64,000 nt of DNA from Bacilli bacterium. GTDB taxonomy: Bacteria; Bacillota_I; Bacilli_A; RF39; UBA660. The notes beneath the pieces were generated by a model. It was not told the origin of the DNA and did not search any database. It saw nothing but the letters and a program-made list of their open reading frames with translations. Positions 53,250 through 63,710 of the stretch are shown here, one piece after another. The position numbers were made by a program, and so were the translations under genes. Positions within the stretch are counted from its first letter, which is position 1, and each line of letters opens with the position of its first letter. Location of the stretch: assembly GCA_022009835.1 (NCBI GenBank), contig CP091726.1, positions 310,001 through 374,000 on the forward strand, read 5' to 3'.

Positions 53250-53790
53250 TGAGTATTAAAAAAATGAAGTTGATATTATAAGAAAAAGAAAACTTAAAAA
53301 TTAAATAAAAAAAGATACAAAAATTAGTTTTTTTGAAACTTTAATGAAAGTATATAAAAAGTAAAATTGTTAATGAAGCAAGAAATATAATGGGTTATAC
53401 ATTAGATGTAGTTGTTGCCAATATGAATGGATTTAATAGACTTGGTAATTCCCAAAAATATTTATCAAAAAAATGGGGAGATAACTTTTTATATAGATTT
53501 CTATAACTCTGTATTTTTGCAAAAGAAGAAGTAGATGAAAATGGAGATTTAGTTAGTAATAAAAAGTGAAGCCTTTTTCTGAAATTAACGAACTTGATTC
53601 TATTAAAAAAAATATATCATTTTCTTTAAAAGAAATAATACTAATATGTAAGCAGAATAATATTGATATTAAACTACATACGAAAGATGATTATTCAACT
53701 ATGACTACACTAGAAATTAAACCATATGAAGGTCATATTCAAGATGATACAAACATTGATAATTATTTAATGTCAGTAATTGATAATTAA
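53250..53790 (+). CDS. Unrecognised soluble protein (frameshifted)
   Basis: About 175 residues starting MSIKN after AAGGAGG. It includes FFETLMKVYKSKIVNEARNI, MGYTLDVVVANMNGFNRLGN, SQKYLSKKW and KPFSEINELDSIKKNISFSL, ending in DDTNIDNYLMSVIDN. It is rich in Asn/Lys and hydrophilic. No motif I can name. Breaks near 53262, 53305, 53355, 53490 and 53555. Last of the small-gene run before a repeat region. Confidence 0.5.
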
Positions 53791-53873
53791 ATATATTAAC
53801 AAAAATTGATATATTATAGTTTTTTTAGAAAAAAATCTAACATTAATATATCTTTTTTTATTGTTTTTTTAAC

Positions 53874-54150
53874 ATATATTTAATTTCAACAGGATATGGG
53901 ATAAGTACCTCTAATAAGTTGAAACCCTTATTTCATAAGGCTTAACACTTATTTGAAGAGGTGCAAATCTATTTCCGCACTTGCGAAAATGAGTATAATG
54001 ATATGCAAAAAGATATGCACTTTGTATTTAGTTTACTTATTTAATAAGGAAAAAAATGATATGCACTTATATAAAAAAATAGGTGCTTTTTTTATCTTAA
54101 AAATTGCTTTAAATTCTTATTCTTTGTTTTCATTTTTTTATTATTAATTT
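53874..54150 (+). repeat. Repeated terminator region, copy B (split copy of 47670-47786)
   Basis: CATATATTTAATTTCAACAGGATATGGGATAAG at 53874 matches copy A, and GCACTTAT...ATAGGTGC plus T-run at 54063 and TTTGTTTTCATTTTTTTATTATTA at 54124 match its second part. About 155 bases in between are absent from copy A and hold their own hairpin CCTCTAATAAGT / ACTTATTTGAAGAGG. The stretch between 53790 and 54144 has no convincing gene. Confidence 0.55.
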
Positions 54151-54287
54151 CTTTTGTCATTTTTCCAACAATAAAGTTGAACATTTTTTTCTTCAATAAC
54201 TTTTGGTAAGAATTCCTTTATAGTCTCTTTGTCATTGTTAAAATACTCCATTAATTGTGGTAGTAGATATTTAAAAAAATAATTCAT
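54144..54287 (-). CDS. Small protein (47 aa), unknown
   Basis: MNYFFKYLLPQLMEYFNNDK then ETIKEFLPKVIEEKNVQLYC and WKNDKRN. A GGGGGT ribosome binding site lies eight bases before the start. It lies directly downstream of the recombinase on the same strand and may be its small companion. No family recognised. Confidence 0.4.
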   Translation of the reverse strand: MNYFFKYLLPQLMEYFNNDKETIKEFLPKVIEEKNVQLYCWKNDKRN

Positions 54288-54336
54288 TTATATAACCCCC
54301 TTATATTCTTTAAATTAAAAAAATTGAAGTACTAAT

Positions 54337-56105
54337 TTATACCTCAATTTCTAATATAGTAAATTTGTTTTTTTCAAACTTTGTTTTTTTCTTTCTTGTG
54401 GAATAATTTGTATAATGTTATCTTTGTCATATTCATTAATATTAAATAAGTCAGCTTGTATAGTAGTTTCCTTAATGTTATAAAACTCTCTTAATGATTC
54501 GATGTATTCTTGTGTTTTAAATTCGTTTTTATAATTAGATAATATAGCATCTCTCTCATCAATATTTATTATCATATCGAAACAATCACTTCTAAAACAT
54601 ATAACCAATATTTTTCTATTTCATTTTTTTATTAAAAAAATAATATCATTAATGGAAACATTATATTTTTTTATCTATATCAATTTTTAATTTCATCAAT
54701 ATATTTGTTTATAATATAATATTTTTTTGACTACTATCTAATTTTTTTCCAAAGGTTATGACTTTTTACATATTCTGATTTCATTTTCATTTTTTCTATT
54801 TCTTTGATATTAAATATTGTTTCTATATCTTGTTTGTATTCAATATTTCTTTTTGTTTCTTCTAGTTCATTAAGTTTAATTTCAACATTTTCTAATTCTC
54901 TTTGTAATTCGTTCAATTCTTCTTGAAATATATTTGCATCTATAATAGCATCTATAAAAGCAGTTTTTAATTCTTGTTATTTTTATTATTAATATCTTCT
55001 TTCATAGTTAAATATTTTTTAATTTCATTTTCTACATCTTTATTTAGAGTTGGCTTAAAAGAGTTATCAATTATCAAGAAAAAATCTAACATATCATTTA
55101 AAAATTCCATAAGTTCTTTTTCTATTTTCTTTTCATTAATTCTAGTTTTTGCAACAATTACATTTGTAATATAAATGTTTTTCTTTATTTTTTTGCTTGT
55201 ACTAGAAGTGCCACCCATAACTTTATTGCATTTGGGACATATAATTTTTTTGCATAAATATATATGTTGCTTTTTCTTTTAAAGTTTTTCAAATTTTTTT
55301 CTTTTCTTTTTTGTACCATATCAAAAGTTGTCTTATCTATAATTGCTGGTACAACATTTTTAAATATTTGTATTTCGTTGTTTGTTCTTTTTTTCCATAT
55401 TCGCTATTACCAATATATAATTGATTTGAAAGTATTTTATCAACAGTAGTTGTAGGCCATCTTCTATTTAAAACATTTTTCTTCTTTTAAATAATTTACA
55501 AATAGAGCAAACTGACATACCATCTAAATATAATTTAAATATTCTTCTAACAACATCTGCTTGTACCTCATCAATAAATATTTTTTTACTACCATTTTTT
55601 TGACATAGCCAAGTGGTGGTCGTCCTGAAATATGACCTTGTTTAATAGCACCTACTAAACCGACTTTTTGTTCTTTTCGCTAGTTCTTTCAATTTCAAGT
55701 TGTGCTAAAAATCGTTATCATTCTCACAAAAAAACTTTCCATTAGCACTTGATGTATTAATTTCTTCACTAATGCTTTCTAAGCCACAATTATATTTATC
55801 AAGAAATTTACATATGTTTTCTAAGTCTTGAATAGATCGAGTTAATCTATCTAGTTTAAAAATAATAATCTTGTTGATTTTTCCTTGTTTAACATCTTCA
55901 ATCATTTCTTGAAACTTTGGTCTATTGGTGTTTTTAGCAGAAACTCCTTCTTCGCGATATACTTTGAATATTTCGTAGTTCTTAAACTCACATAACTGTT
56001 TCATTCTACATTCTTGTTCGTCTAAACTATGTCCAAATCTTGATTGATCTTCAGTTGAAACACGAGGATAAAGTCCTACGATTACTTTTTTTGGTTTTCA
56101 TTCAT
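54337..56105 (-). CDS. Large serine recombinase (frameshifted)
   Basis: Site-specific integrase of the resolvase/large serine type, about 590 residues. The catalytic Ser is in VGLYPRVSTEDQSRFGHSLD; the N-terminal domain goes on with YREEGVSAKNTNRPKFQEM and IFKLDRLTRSIQDLENIC. The recombinase domain contains VPAIIDKTTFDMVQKRKEKN, the zinc ribbon ICPKCNKVMGGTSS, and the coiled-coil segment QRELENVEIKLNELEETKRN. The last 90 residues (FNINEYDKDNIIQIIPQE) end at 54337. Breaks: about nine, all in A/T runs. Such enzymes mobilise integrative elements and prophages. It sits at the right end of the accessory region. Confidence 0.85.
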
Positions 56106-56123
56106 TTATTATCATCCCTTTAC

Positions 56124-56160
56124 AAAAAAAACACAAAAGAATGAATTTCCTTTGTGTTTA
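56124..56160 (-). terminator. Terminator between recombinase and the gene at 56321 (minus strand)
   Basis: AAACACAAAGG pairs with CTTTTGTGTTT (one mismatch), followed on the minus strand by a T-run. Confidence 0.7.
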
Positions 56161-56180
56161 TTTAGAATAAAAAAACTTAT

Positions 56181-56230
56181 ATTGCCTTAAATGCAATACC
56201 TAGAATTATAACCTAGGATACTATAGTATC
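56181..56230. repeat. Cluster of short palindromes upstream of the recombinase
   Basis: ATTGCCTTAAATGCAAT, CCTAG...CTAGG and the perfect palindrome GATACTATAGTATC follow each other in 50 bases. They may be a regulatory or attachment site for the recombinase gene that begins 76 bases away, or terminator elements. Function not demonstrated. Confidence 0.4.
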
Positions 56231-56320
56231 ATACTTTGTTTGTAAAAGTCATTACAATATCGTGTCAAATTCGTGTTATTTTATGTTAAATTTAGTCGAT
56301 TTTATGTAATTTCTGTTTTT

Positions 56321-56625
56321 TTACTTAATTTGCTTGTTCATAGTATTAATTATTTGAATGAATTTTGATAGTGTAATAACAGCATTATCGTTTGGTATGT
56401 ATATTTTATTTGTGTCATCATAAAGTAGAGCAACTAAAGTATTATAACTATTACTTATAATAATCTTATGTGGTTCACGAATACTTAAATTAGTTTTTGT
56501 TAAATTTAATTATATGACCATTTACAAATCTAATACTTAAATTTCTAAAAACTGGTTTTTAATTTTTTTATTTTATCTATTACTTCACAAGGAAAAAGTT
56601 AAAAGTTTCTATGGTCGTTTTTCAT
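56321..56625 (-). CDS. Unrecognised small protein (frameshifted)
   Basis: About 102 residues: MKNDHRNF, then LFPCEVIDKIKKLKTSFRNL, SIRFVNGHIIKFNKTNLSIR, EPHKIIISNSYNTLVALLYD, VITLSKFIQIINTMNKQIK. Preceded by AAAGGAGGGAT, with start at 56625. Breaks near 56601, 56560 and 56508. Hydrophilic with no known motif. It may be an element gene or a chromosomal gene at the junction to the core. Confidence 0.5.
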
Positions 56626-56740
56626 AACAATTTATCCCTCCTTTACAATGAAAAAAAGCCCATAATATCAAATACTATGAACTTATTTATGTATTTATAG
56701 AATTCTATATACTTGCCAAGCTAGAGACGGGAAAAAGTAT

Positions 56741-56776
56741 AAAAAAAACTCACACACTAGTATTTAAGTGTGCGAG
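56741..56776 (-). terminator. Terminator of tRNA-Gly (minus strand)
   Basis: CTCGCACACT pairs with AGTGTGTGAG (one wobble), followed on the minus strand by eight T. Confidence 0.8.
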
Positions 56777-56788
56777 TATTAACCTCAA

Positions 56789-56863
56789 TGGAGCAGATGA
56801 GGGGAGTCAAACCCCCGTCTCAGCCTTGGCAAGGCCGAATTCTAATCGTTGAACCACATCTGC
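56789..56863 (-). tRNA. tRNA-Gly (GCC)
   Basis: On the minus strand the acceptor GCAGATG pairs with CATCTGC. The anticodon loop is TTGCCAA with anticodon GCC, and the T arm is GGGGGTTTGACTCCCC. CCA is encoded. It is followed by a terminator, and lies between the accessory region and ffh. Confidence 0.96.
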
Positions 56864-56969
56864 AATGAATATATATTTATTATATTAAAAAAATATTAAA
56901 AAAATCAACTGTTTTTTTATTAAAAAAATTAAAAAAAATAATGTATAATAGGTATTAGGTGATAATTTT

Positions 56970-58287
56970 ATGTTTGAGAATTTAAGTGATAGATTGCAAG
57001 ATGTGGTTCATAAGATTAAGGGCTACGGCAAAAATAACAGAAGAAAATATTAGTGAAATGATGAGAGAAATTAGACTTTCTTTATTGGAGGCTGATGTTA
57101 ACTATAAAGTAGTAAAAAGAGTTTACAAATAATGTAAAAAGAGAAGGCTCTAGGAGAAGAAGTTAATAAAAGTCTTAATCCTGGGGAGTTGTTTGTTAAA
57201 ATTGTTAAAGATGAACTTACTGAGTTATTAGGTGGAGAGAATACTCCTCTTAATATTAGTGGTAATCCTGCTACTCTTATGTTAGTGGGGCTTCAAGGAA
57301 GTGGTAAAACTACTACAATTGGAAAACTTGCTAATTATCTTAGGAAAAATAATAAGAAAAAACCTCTACTTGTAGCTTGTGATGTATATAGACCTGCTGC
57401 TATTGACCAGTTAAAACAAATTGGTAAGGAACTTAATATTGAAGTTTATTCTGAAGGAAAAGGTAATCCTGTAGAAATATCTAAAAATGGTATTAAATAT
57501 GCTAAAGATAATGGATATGATTATGTTCTTATTGATACTGCGGGTAGATTACAAATAGATGAATCTTTAATGGATGAACTTATTAATATTCAAAAAGAAG
57601 TTAATCCTGATGAAACTATTTTTAGTAATAGATTCAATGATGGGACAAGATGCTATTAATGTTATTAATGGTTTTAACGATAAAATTAAACTTAGTGGTG
57701 TTATTTTGACTAAATTAGATGGAGACACTAGAGGTGGTGTTGCTTTGTCAGTTAAGCATCTTACTAATCTTCCTATTAAATTTATTGGTGTTAGTGAAAA
57801 GATGGATGGTCTTACTCCTTTTTTTATCCAGAGAGAATGGCTTCTAGAATACTTGGAATGGGTGATATTTTATCTATAGTAGAACAAGTACAAAGTGAAA
57901 TTGATGAAAAAAAGAGGCAGAGAAGACTGCTAAAAAAAGATGATGAAAGGTAATTTTGATTTAGAGGATTTTTTAAATCAGCTTAATCAAATAAAGAAAT
58001 TAGGTCCTCTTGAGAATCTTTTGAAATTACTTCCTGGTGCTAAAAAGATGGGACTTAATAATGTTAACATTGATCCTAAAATTATGAAGAGAACAGAGGC
58101 TATTGTTTTATCAATGACTTTAGAAGAGAGAAGAGATCCTAGTATATTAAAGGCTAGTAGAAAAAAGAGAATCGCAGATGGTTCTGGTACTACTGTTACT
58201 GATGTTAATAAGCTACTTAATCAGTTTGAAGAGATGAAAAAAATGATGAAAATGATGGGAAATGGTAATTTTAAAATACCGTTTTAG
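56970..58287 (+). CDS. ffh: Signal recognition particle protein Ffh (frameshifted)
   Basis: SRP54 homologue that delivers nascent membrane proteins to FtsY and SecYEG. N domain MFENLSDRLQDVVHKIKG, G1 LVGLQGSGKTTTIGKLAN, CDVYRPAAIDQLKQIG, G3 YVLIDTAGRLQIDESLMDEL, G4 GVILTKLDGDTRGG, IGVSEKMDGL. M domain: NFDLEDFLNQLNQIKKLGPL and SRKKRIADGSGTTVTDVNKL, with a Met-rich tail. About 440 residues. Breaks near 57020, 57120, 57640, 57820 and 57920. Start after GGTGATA; weak ribosome binding site, common for this genome. Followed closely by an ASCH gene. Confidence 0.95.
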
Positions 58288-58295
58288 GTGTTGAT

Positions 58296-58670
58296 ATGAA
58301 AGTACTTACTATAAAGGAACCTTGGGCTAGTTTAATTATTAATGGATATAAAGAGTATGAGTTTAGAAGCTTTAAAACTAATTATCGTGGTAAGATTCTT
58401 ATTCATGCAGGGCTTACTTTAGAGAAGAGTAATGCTACAAAGTTTAATAATTATAATCTTGATTATGGTCATGGAGAAATAATAGGAGAAGCTTATATTA
58501 CTGATTGTATATTAGTTGATGATGAGTTTGAGAATAAATTATATAATATTGATCCTTTAGTATATGGAAAGAGTGAACATTCAAGAATTTATGCTTGGAA
58601 GTTAGAGAATGCTGTTAAATATGATAAGAGAATATCTTGTAAAGGAAAAATTGGGACTTTGGAATTTTGA
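58296..58670 (+). CDS. ASCH-domain protein
   Basis: Intact 124-residue protein. MKVLTIKEPWASLIINGYKE begins with the ASCH signature, followed by EFRSFKTNYRGKILIHAGLT and GHGEIIGEAYITDCI, SRIYAWKLENAVKYDK. ASCH proteins are related to PUA domains and bind RNA or modified nucleosides. It starts eight bases after ffh and is probably co-transcribed with it. No catalytic role can be asserted. Confidence 0.85.
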   Translation: MKVLTIKEPWASLIINGYKEYEFRSFKTNYRGKILIHAGLTLEKSNATKFNNYNLDYGHGEIIGEAYITDCILVDDEFENKLYNIDPLVYGKSEHSRIYAWKLENAVKYDKRISCKGKIGTLEF

Positions 58671-58754
58671 TATTGATAATTAATAAAAACTAGACTTCTT
58701 TACTATCTATCTATGTTAATAATTCATATTATAATGTAGATAGGAGGATAAATT

Positions 58755-59107
58755 ATGAATTTTTAGTGATGGTTTTTAATCAAGGTATGTATGATGGTGA
58801 TATTGATATTAATATAACTAACACTAATCAAAATGTTAATGATAACACTAATATGAATTATAATAGTGGTAGCGGTCAAATGATGGGGGATTCTGTAATG
58901 GGTTCAGTTATGGCTCCTGTTGTAGAAACACCTAGAGAAAGAGTTGTTTATAGAAATATTTATCATACTGTACCTCATGTATGTCCTATAAATACTAGAA
59001 TTGTTAATAATCATATTTATAGACATACTTATCAACCAAGATATACCTGCTGCGAAGAAAATACAGTTACTAATGAACAATGCGGTAGCTGCTGTCAATT
59101 TAGATAA
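58755..59107 (+). CDS. Cys/His-rich coat-like protein (one frameshift)
   Basis: About 117 residues. An Asn-rich N-terminal half (INITNTNQNVNDNTNMNYNS) is followed by a Cys/His/Tyr-rich tail: PHVCPINTRIVNNHIYRHTY, YTCCEENTVTNEQCGSCCQF. This resembles CotD-like spore coat proteins. The start MNF follows GGAGG; one break in a T-run near 58764 separates it. Six Cys suggest metal binding or cross-linking. No sporulation genes are visible in the window, so a surface role in a non-sporulating cell is possible. Confidence 0.55.
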
Positions 59108-59118
59108 TTTATTATTTT

Positions 59119-59141
59119 AAGAGCGTTTAGCTCTTTTTTTT
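59119..59141 (+). terminator. Rho-independent terminator
   Basis: AAGAGC pairs with GCTCTT around GTTTA and a run of T follows. It ends the coat-like gene's transcript; the gap to the next gene holds only promoter-like AT sequence. Confidence 0.9.
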
Positions 59142-59345
59142 AATTTTAATCTTTTTTTGATACTTTTGTATGTTTGGACAACTGTTTCAATTTTGCTTTT
59201 CTAGTTATTATAAAATATGTATTTTTGATTTTTAGTAATAAAAAAATGTATGAATTGTTATTGACTTTAATGGTTATATAGTATATACTTTTTTCGCAAT
59301 TGCAAGAGAAGAAAAAAATTAATTTTTTTGAGGGAGGTTTTTTTA

Positions 59346-61768
59346 TTGAAAAAAATATTATTTTTTTATTATGTTATTTTTCTGTTTTATTTTTAATGTT
59401 AAGGCAGAAACTGCTATTTTGACTAAAGATGTATATGATAATACATATGTTTATTATTATGATAGTAATATGGGTACGACTAGATATTTACATGCTAGCA
59501 AATATTTATTTGGTACTACCCCAGCATATTGTATTGAGTTAGGTAAGGATATCAGTAGTTATAATTATACTTATACTAATTCATTTGATGGAATTAATAT
59601 AGATGAGGAAAAAAACTTAATTTTATTAAGCTTTATAGTTATTATGGTTATAACTATCCTGGTCATGATACTGATAGATATTATATGGCTACACAGGATT
59701 TGATATGGAGAACTTTAGTGGGAACTTCAATTAAATTTACAATTGGTTTCAATCCTGATAAATTTTATAATTTAAGCAAAGAAATGGAAGAAATATCAGC
59801 TCTTGTTTATAAACATAATATTAAACCATCTTTTGATGGCGATACGCTTACAGTTGTCAAAGGTAAAGGGGGTACATTTGTAGATTCTAATGGAGTACTT
59901 TCTTTGTATTATTCTGATAGTAACTATGTTGAAATTATTGGTAATAAACTTGTTATTGAACCAGGTTTTTGATGATGATACTATTGTTTTTAAAAAAAGA
60001 CTTAATTATACTGATAAGAAATTCTTTTTGTATTCTTCTGGTAGTTCTCAGAAAATGATTACTTCAGGAAGTATTAGTAATAGTAATAGTGAGGTTAAAA
60101 TTAATTATATTTCTGGTAGTATAGAGATTATAAAACAAGATAAAGATACACAGAGTCTTACTGCTACTGGTGATGGTACTTTAGATGGGGCTATTTATGA
60201 TTTACTTGATCAGGATAGAAATATAGTAGGAACTTTTGTTACTGGTAAGAAAAATAAGATTGATGGTTTGGGTCTTGGCAGATATTACATAAAAGAAAGA
60301 AAAGCTAGTACTGGATATGAACTTGATGGGAAACTTTATGTCATTGATATTACTGAAGATAATCTTGATGTTGTGAAGACTGTGTATGAAAAAGCTATTA
60401 AAAGGAAAGTTGATGTATTTAAGGTGTATGCTAGTGATGAAACTGGTTTTCTAGTGGGAGAAGCTAATATTCAGTTTGATATATTTGATAAAAATAATAA
60501 ATTGGTTACTTCAATTATTACTGATAGTGAAGGTTATGCTAGCATGGTATTACCATTTGGTTTGTATACAATTAAACAAGTTAATAGTACTGATAATTAT
60601 TATAAGATTGATGATTTTGTTATTAATATTGATAGTAGTGATGACAGGCCAATATTTAAACTTATTTCTAATAGTGAAATTAAAGCAAAAGTTAGGGTGG
60701 TTAAAAAAGACGCTGATACTTTAGAAAATATCACTAATGGTAAAGCAATGTTTAAGATATTTGATGTGGAAAAATAATAAATATGTTTCTTTTTAAGGTT
60801 AGTTATCCTAATGAAGAAGAAATTGATACTTTTTTTCTATAAATAATGATGGTACTTTTTACTACTCCTGAGGAACTTAAACCTGGTAAATATATTTTGT
60901 ATGAAGTCGATACGGATATGAATGGTTATTTATATAATAAAAGTGGTGTTCCTTTTGTTATTGGGGATTCTATGTCTTCAATTAAAGATGGTGATGATGT
61001 AATACTTGAGATTGTTTTTTATAATAAAAGGGTTAAAGGAATACTAAATATATTTAAATATGGTGAATTTATTAATTATAAAAATGATAATTATTTTTTT
61101 ATAAGAAAGATTTTTCTTAATGATGTTGTATTCTATTTATATGCTGAAGAAGATATATATGAAAATAACAAACTTATTTATAATAAAGATGGTTTGGTAG
61201 GTGAATGTACTACTAGCGATGGTAGGTGTAGTATTAGCAATCTTCCACTTGGTAATTATTATCTAAAGGAAATATCTTCTAGTATGGGTAATGTTGTTTC
61301 TAGTAGTGTTTATAAGATTAATTTTAGTTATAAAGATCAATATACTAAAGAGATTGTTTATAATTTAGAAGTTGATAATTATTTACCTAAAGGGAAAGTT
61401 ATTATTAATAAATATGAAACTGGTACTAAAAGAGGTATTGGAAATACTTTGATTGAAATTAGAAATATTGATAATGAAATTGTATATAAGGGTTATACTG
61501 ATAGCAATGGTCAAATTAAGTTAGATGATATGTTATATGGAAAGTATTATGTATCTGAAATAGAGGCTAGTAGCGGGTATAGGCTTACTTCTGATAAAAT
61601 ATATTTTGAAGTTGGTGATGAAGATGTGGTTATTGATATTTATAATGAAAGAATAAGTGTGCCTAATACGGGTATTGGTATTAATGCTAGAGATATTGTT
61701 GTTTTTAGGTAATCTAATATTGGCTGTTGTGGTACTTATAATATTTAGAAAGAAAAAGGTATATTATA
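59346..61768 (+). CDS. Thioester-domain surface adhesin with SpaA/Cna-B repeats and VPNTG sorting signal (frameshifted)
   Basis: About 800 residues, secreted. Signal peptide ends near FNVKA. A thioester domain: PAYCIELGKDISSY with Cys, and YYMATQDLIWRTLVG with Gln, a pair known to form an internal thioester that binds host surfaces covalently. Then about five SpaA/Cna-B-like repeats, e.g. LDGAIYDLLDQDRNIVG with LGLGRYYIKERKASTGYEL, and VGECTTSDGRCSISNLPLGN. The sorting signal SVPNTGIGIN is followed by a hydrophobic segment (LGNLILAVVVLIIF) and RKKK. Starts at TTG 59346 after GGGAGG. Breaks near 59370, 59635, 59970, 60775, 60795, 60836 and 61708. Sortase gene follows directly. Confidence 0.85.
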
Positions 61769-62306
61769 GTTGGTACTTTATTTATTATTATTGTTTGTTT
61801 GAGTTATTTTTGGTATTAGAATTTATTCTTATTATAATGATATTAAAAAAATAATGATAAGGCTACTCATGCTGTATTAGAAAATAGAATTAATAGTATT
61901 AATAATGATAAATATAGATATAAGGCTATTTTAGAAATACCTTCGGTTAATATTAAGAGAGGAATACTTGATATTGATAGTAGATATAATAAAGCTAAAT
62001 ATAATATTGAACTTGTTAAAGAAAGTGATGATATGATTGTCCTTGCAGCACATAATGGTAATAATTATAATTCTTATTTTTGGTAATCTTAAGAATATTT
62101 CTTTAGGAGATGATATTAATTATTACTTTGGTGGTAAACTTTATAAATATATTTATACTGACCGCTATGAAATTAAAAAGAATGGATATGCTGATATATA
62201 TAGAAATAAAGATAAAAAGGCTATTGTTTTAGTTACTTGTAAAGATAATAGTGATGATGGACAAGTTATATTTATTGGTTATTTAAGTAGTGTTTCTGAT
62301 TACTAA
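61750..62306 (+). CDS. Sortase (frameshifted, atypical catalytic residues)
   Basis: Membrane-anchored transpeptidase that fixes the adjacent adhesin to the cell wall. An N-terminal membrane segment (YIIVGTLFIIIVCLSYFW) then LEIPSVNIKRGILD, DMIVLAAHNGNN with the His, FFGNLKNISLGDDINYYFGG, and AIVLVTCKDNSDDGQVIFIG with the catalytic Cys in TC. The basic residue expected shortly after the Cys appears as Gln in DGQVIF. About 180 residues. Start unclear because of breaks near 61760, 61815 and 61850; start codon could not be chosen. Dedicated partner of the VPNTG protein upstream. Confidence 0.75.
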
Positions 62307-62336
62307 AAAGGTGAGGAATTTTTCCTTGCTTTTTTA
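62306..62336 (+). terminator. Terminator after the sortase gene
   Basis: AAAGGTGAGGAA folds onto TTCCTTGCTTTT with wobble pairs and is followed by T-rich sequence. Confidence 0.6.
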
Positions 62337-62376
62337 TATGTATCGTGATAAAATTATTATAGGTGAGAGGTAAGAA

Positions 62377-62857
62377 ATGACTAAAAAAAAGAAAATTAAG
62401 CTTACAGAACACATATCTTATAGTATTATAGATAATACTATTTATTTGTTTCAAGATAATGATTATATTTCTGGTGAAGAAATGGAAATATTAGTTAAAA
62501 AGATTATTGTTAGTTATTGAGGATAATGATATAGCTTATATTAATATTTCTTCTAGAAAGATTGAAGATAGAAAAGAATTTTATCAAAAATTAGGTTTTT
62601 CTTTATCTTATTATGATGTTAATAAACTTAATATTTTATATAGTAATGTTAAGAATAGGATAGATTATAGATGTTATGGTATTATGACAAAAAAGGATTT
62701 TTTTGATAGAATTAATGATACTGAAAATAAAAATAATGAGGATATTGTTATTAAGGATAATTCTGGTTATGTATATAATTTGTTTCTTTTTATTTGGTGG
62801 AATTATACTTCTTTGTTATTTTTTTGTGTTCAAGGGGCTATTTATTTGGTTAAATAG
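62377..62857 (+). CDS. Unrecognised protein (frameshifted)
   Basis: About 160 residues starting MTKKKKIKLTEHISYSIIDN after AGGTGAGAGG. The second part reads NISSRKIEDRKEFYQKLGFS with LSYYDVNKLNILYSNVKNRI, then a hydrophobic tail. The RKIEDRKEFYQKLGF stretch is GNAT-like, but a full acetyl-CoA loop is missing. Breaks near 62508 and possibly 62790. Its stop lies 15 bases before cdaA, suggesting co-transcription. Function unknown. Confidence 0.5.
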
Positions 62858-62872
62858 AATGGAGGAAAGTTT

Positions 62873-63710
62873 ATGTCATTAGACAGTATATTAGTGATAC
62901 TTAGAGCAATTATTGATATTTCACTAGTATGGATGGTGATTTATTTTATCCTTAAAAAAATATTAAAAAAATAATGTTAAAATGATTTTTATTGTTTAAA
63001 GGAGTTTTTTTGTTGTTCTTATTGTTAAAAATTTTTGAGTGATACTTTAAATCTTACAACAATTGGATTACTTTTTGGAATATGTTATTATGTGGGGTCC
63101 TTTAGCTCTTATTATTATATTTCAACCAGAGATTAGAAGTATATTAGAACATATTGGTAGGAAACAATTACTTGGTAGACATAAGGTTCTTACTTTGGAT
63201 GAAAGAGAAAAACTTGTATATGAAGTAATGGCCGCGGTTGACTATCTTCGTAAGAGTAGAATTGGTGCTTTAATTGTTTTGGAAAGGGATATTAGTTTGA
63301 ATGAATATATTGAGAGAAGTAAGCCATTATATGCTGATATTTCATCAGAACTTCTTATATCTATATTCTTCCCTAGAAATCCACTTCATGATGGTGGCGT
63401 AATTATTCAGGGAAATAAGATTACTTCAGCTGGTGCTGTTTTTCCAATAAGTATTAATAGTAAAATTAGTAAGAAACTTGGTACAAGACACAGAGCCGCT
63501 ATTGGTATTAGTGAAGAGTCTGATGCAGTAGCAGTTGTTGTTAGTGAAGAGACTGGTAAGATATCAATTGCTGTAGGTGGTAATCTTAATTATAATCTTT
63601 CTTTGGATGATGCTAGGATAATATTAATTGAAGAACTTAAACCTAAAAAAGAAGTTTTACTTGATGATGAGTTCGAAGATGAGGAGGAAGATAATAATGA
63701 AAGGCCTTAA
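62873..63710 (+). CDS. cdaA: Diadenylate cyclase CdaA (frameshifted at N-terminus)
   Basis: Makes the second messenger c-di-AMP from two ATP. N-terminal membrane helices (DSILVILRAIIDISLVWMVI...) are followed by WGPLALIIIFQPEIRSILEH, IGRKQLLG and the DAC domain: NPLHDGGVIIQ with the DGA-type motif and LGTRHRAAIGISEE with the RHR motif. These are the catalytic signatures. C-terminus acidic (DDEFEDEEEDNNERP). About 275 residues. Breaks near 62955-63070. Starts after GGAGG; overlaps the CdaR gene by 14 bases, the usual cdaA-cdaR arrangement that controls cell-wall and potassium homeostasis. Confidence 0.94.

Noticed and set aside
53953..54147. 64-aa plus-strand frame next to the recombinase
   Set aside because: It runs through a repeated terminator and hairpins, with no ribosome binding site.
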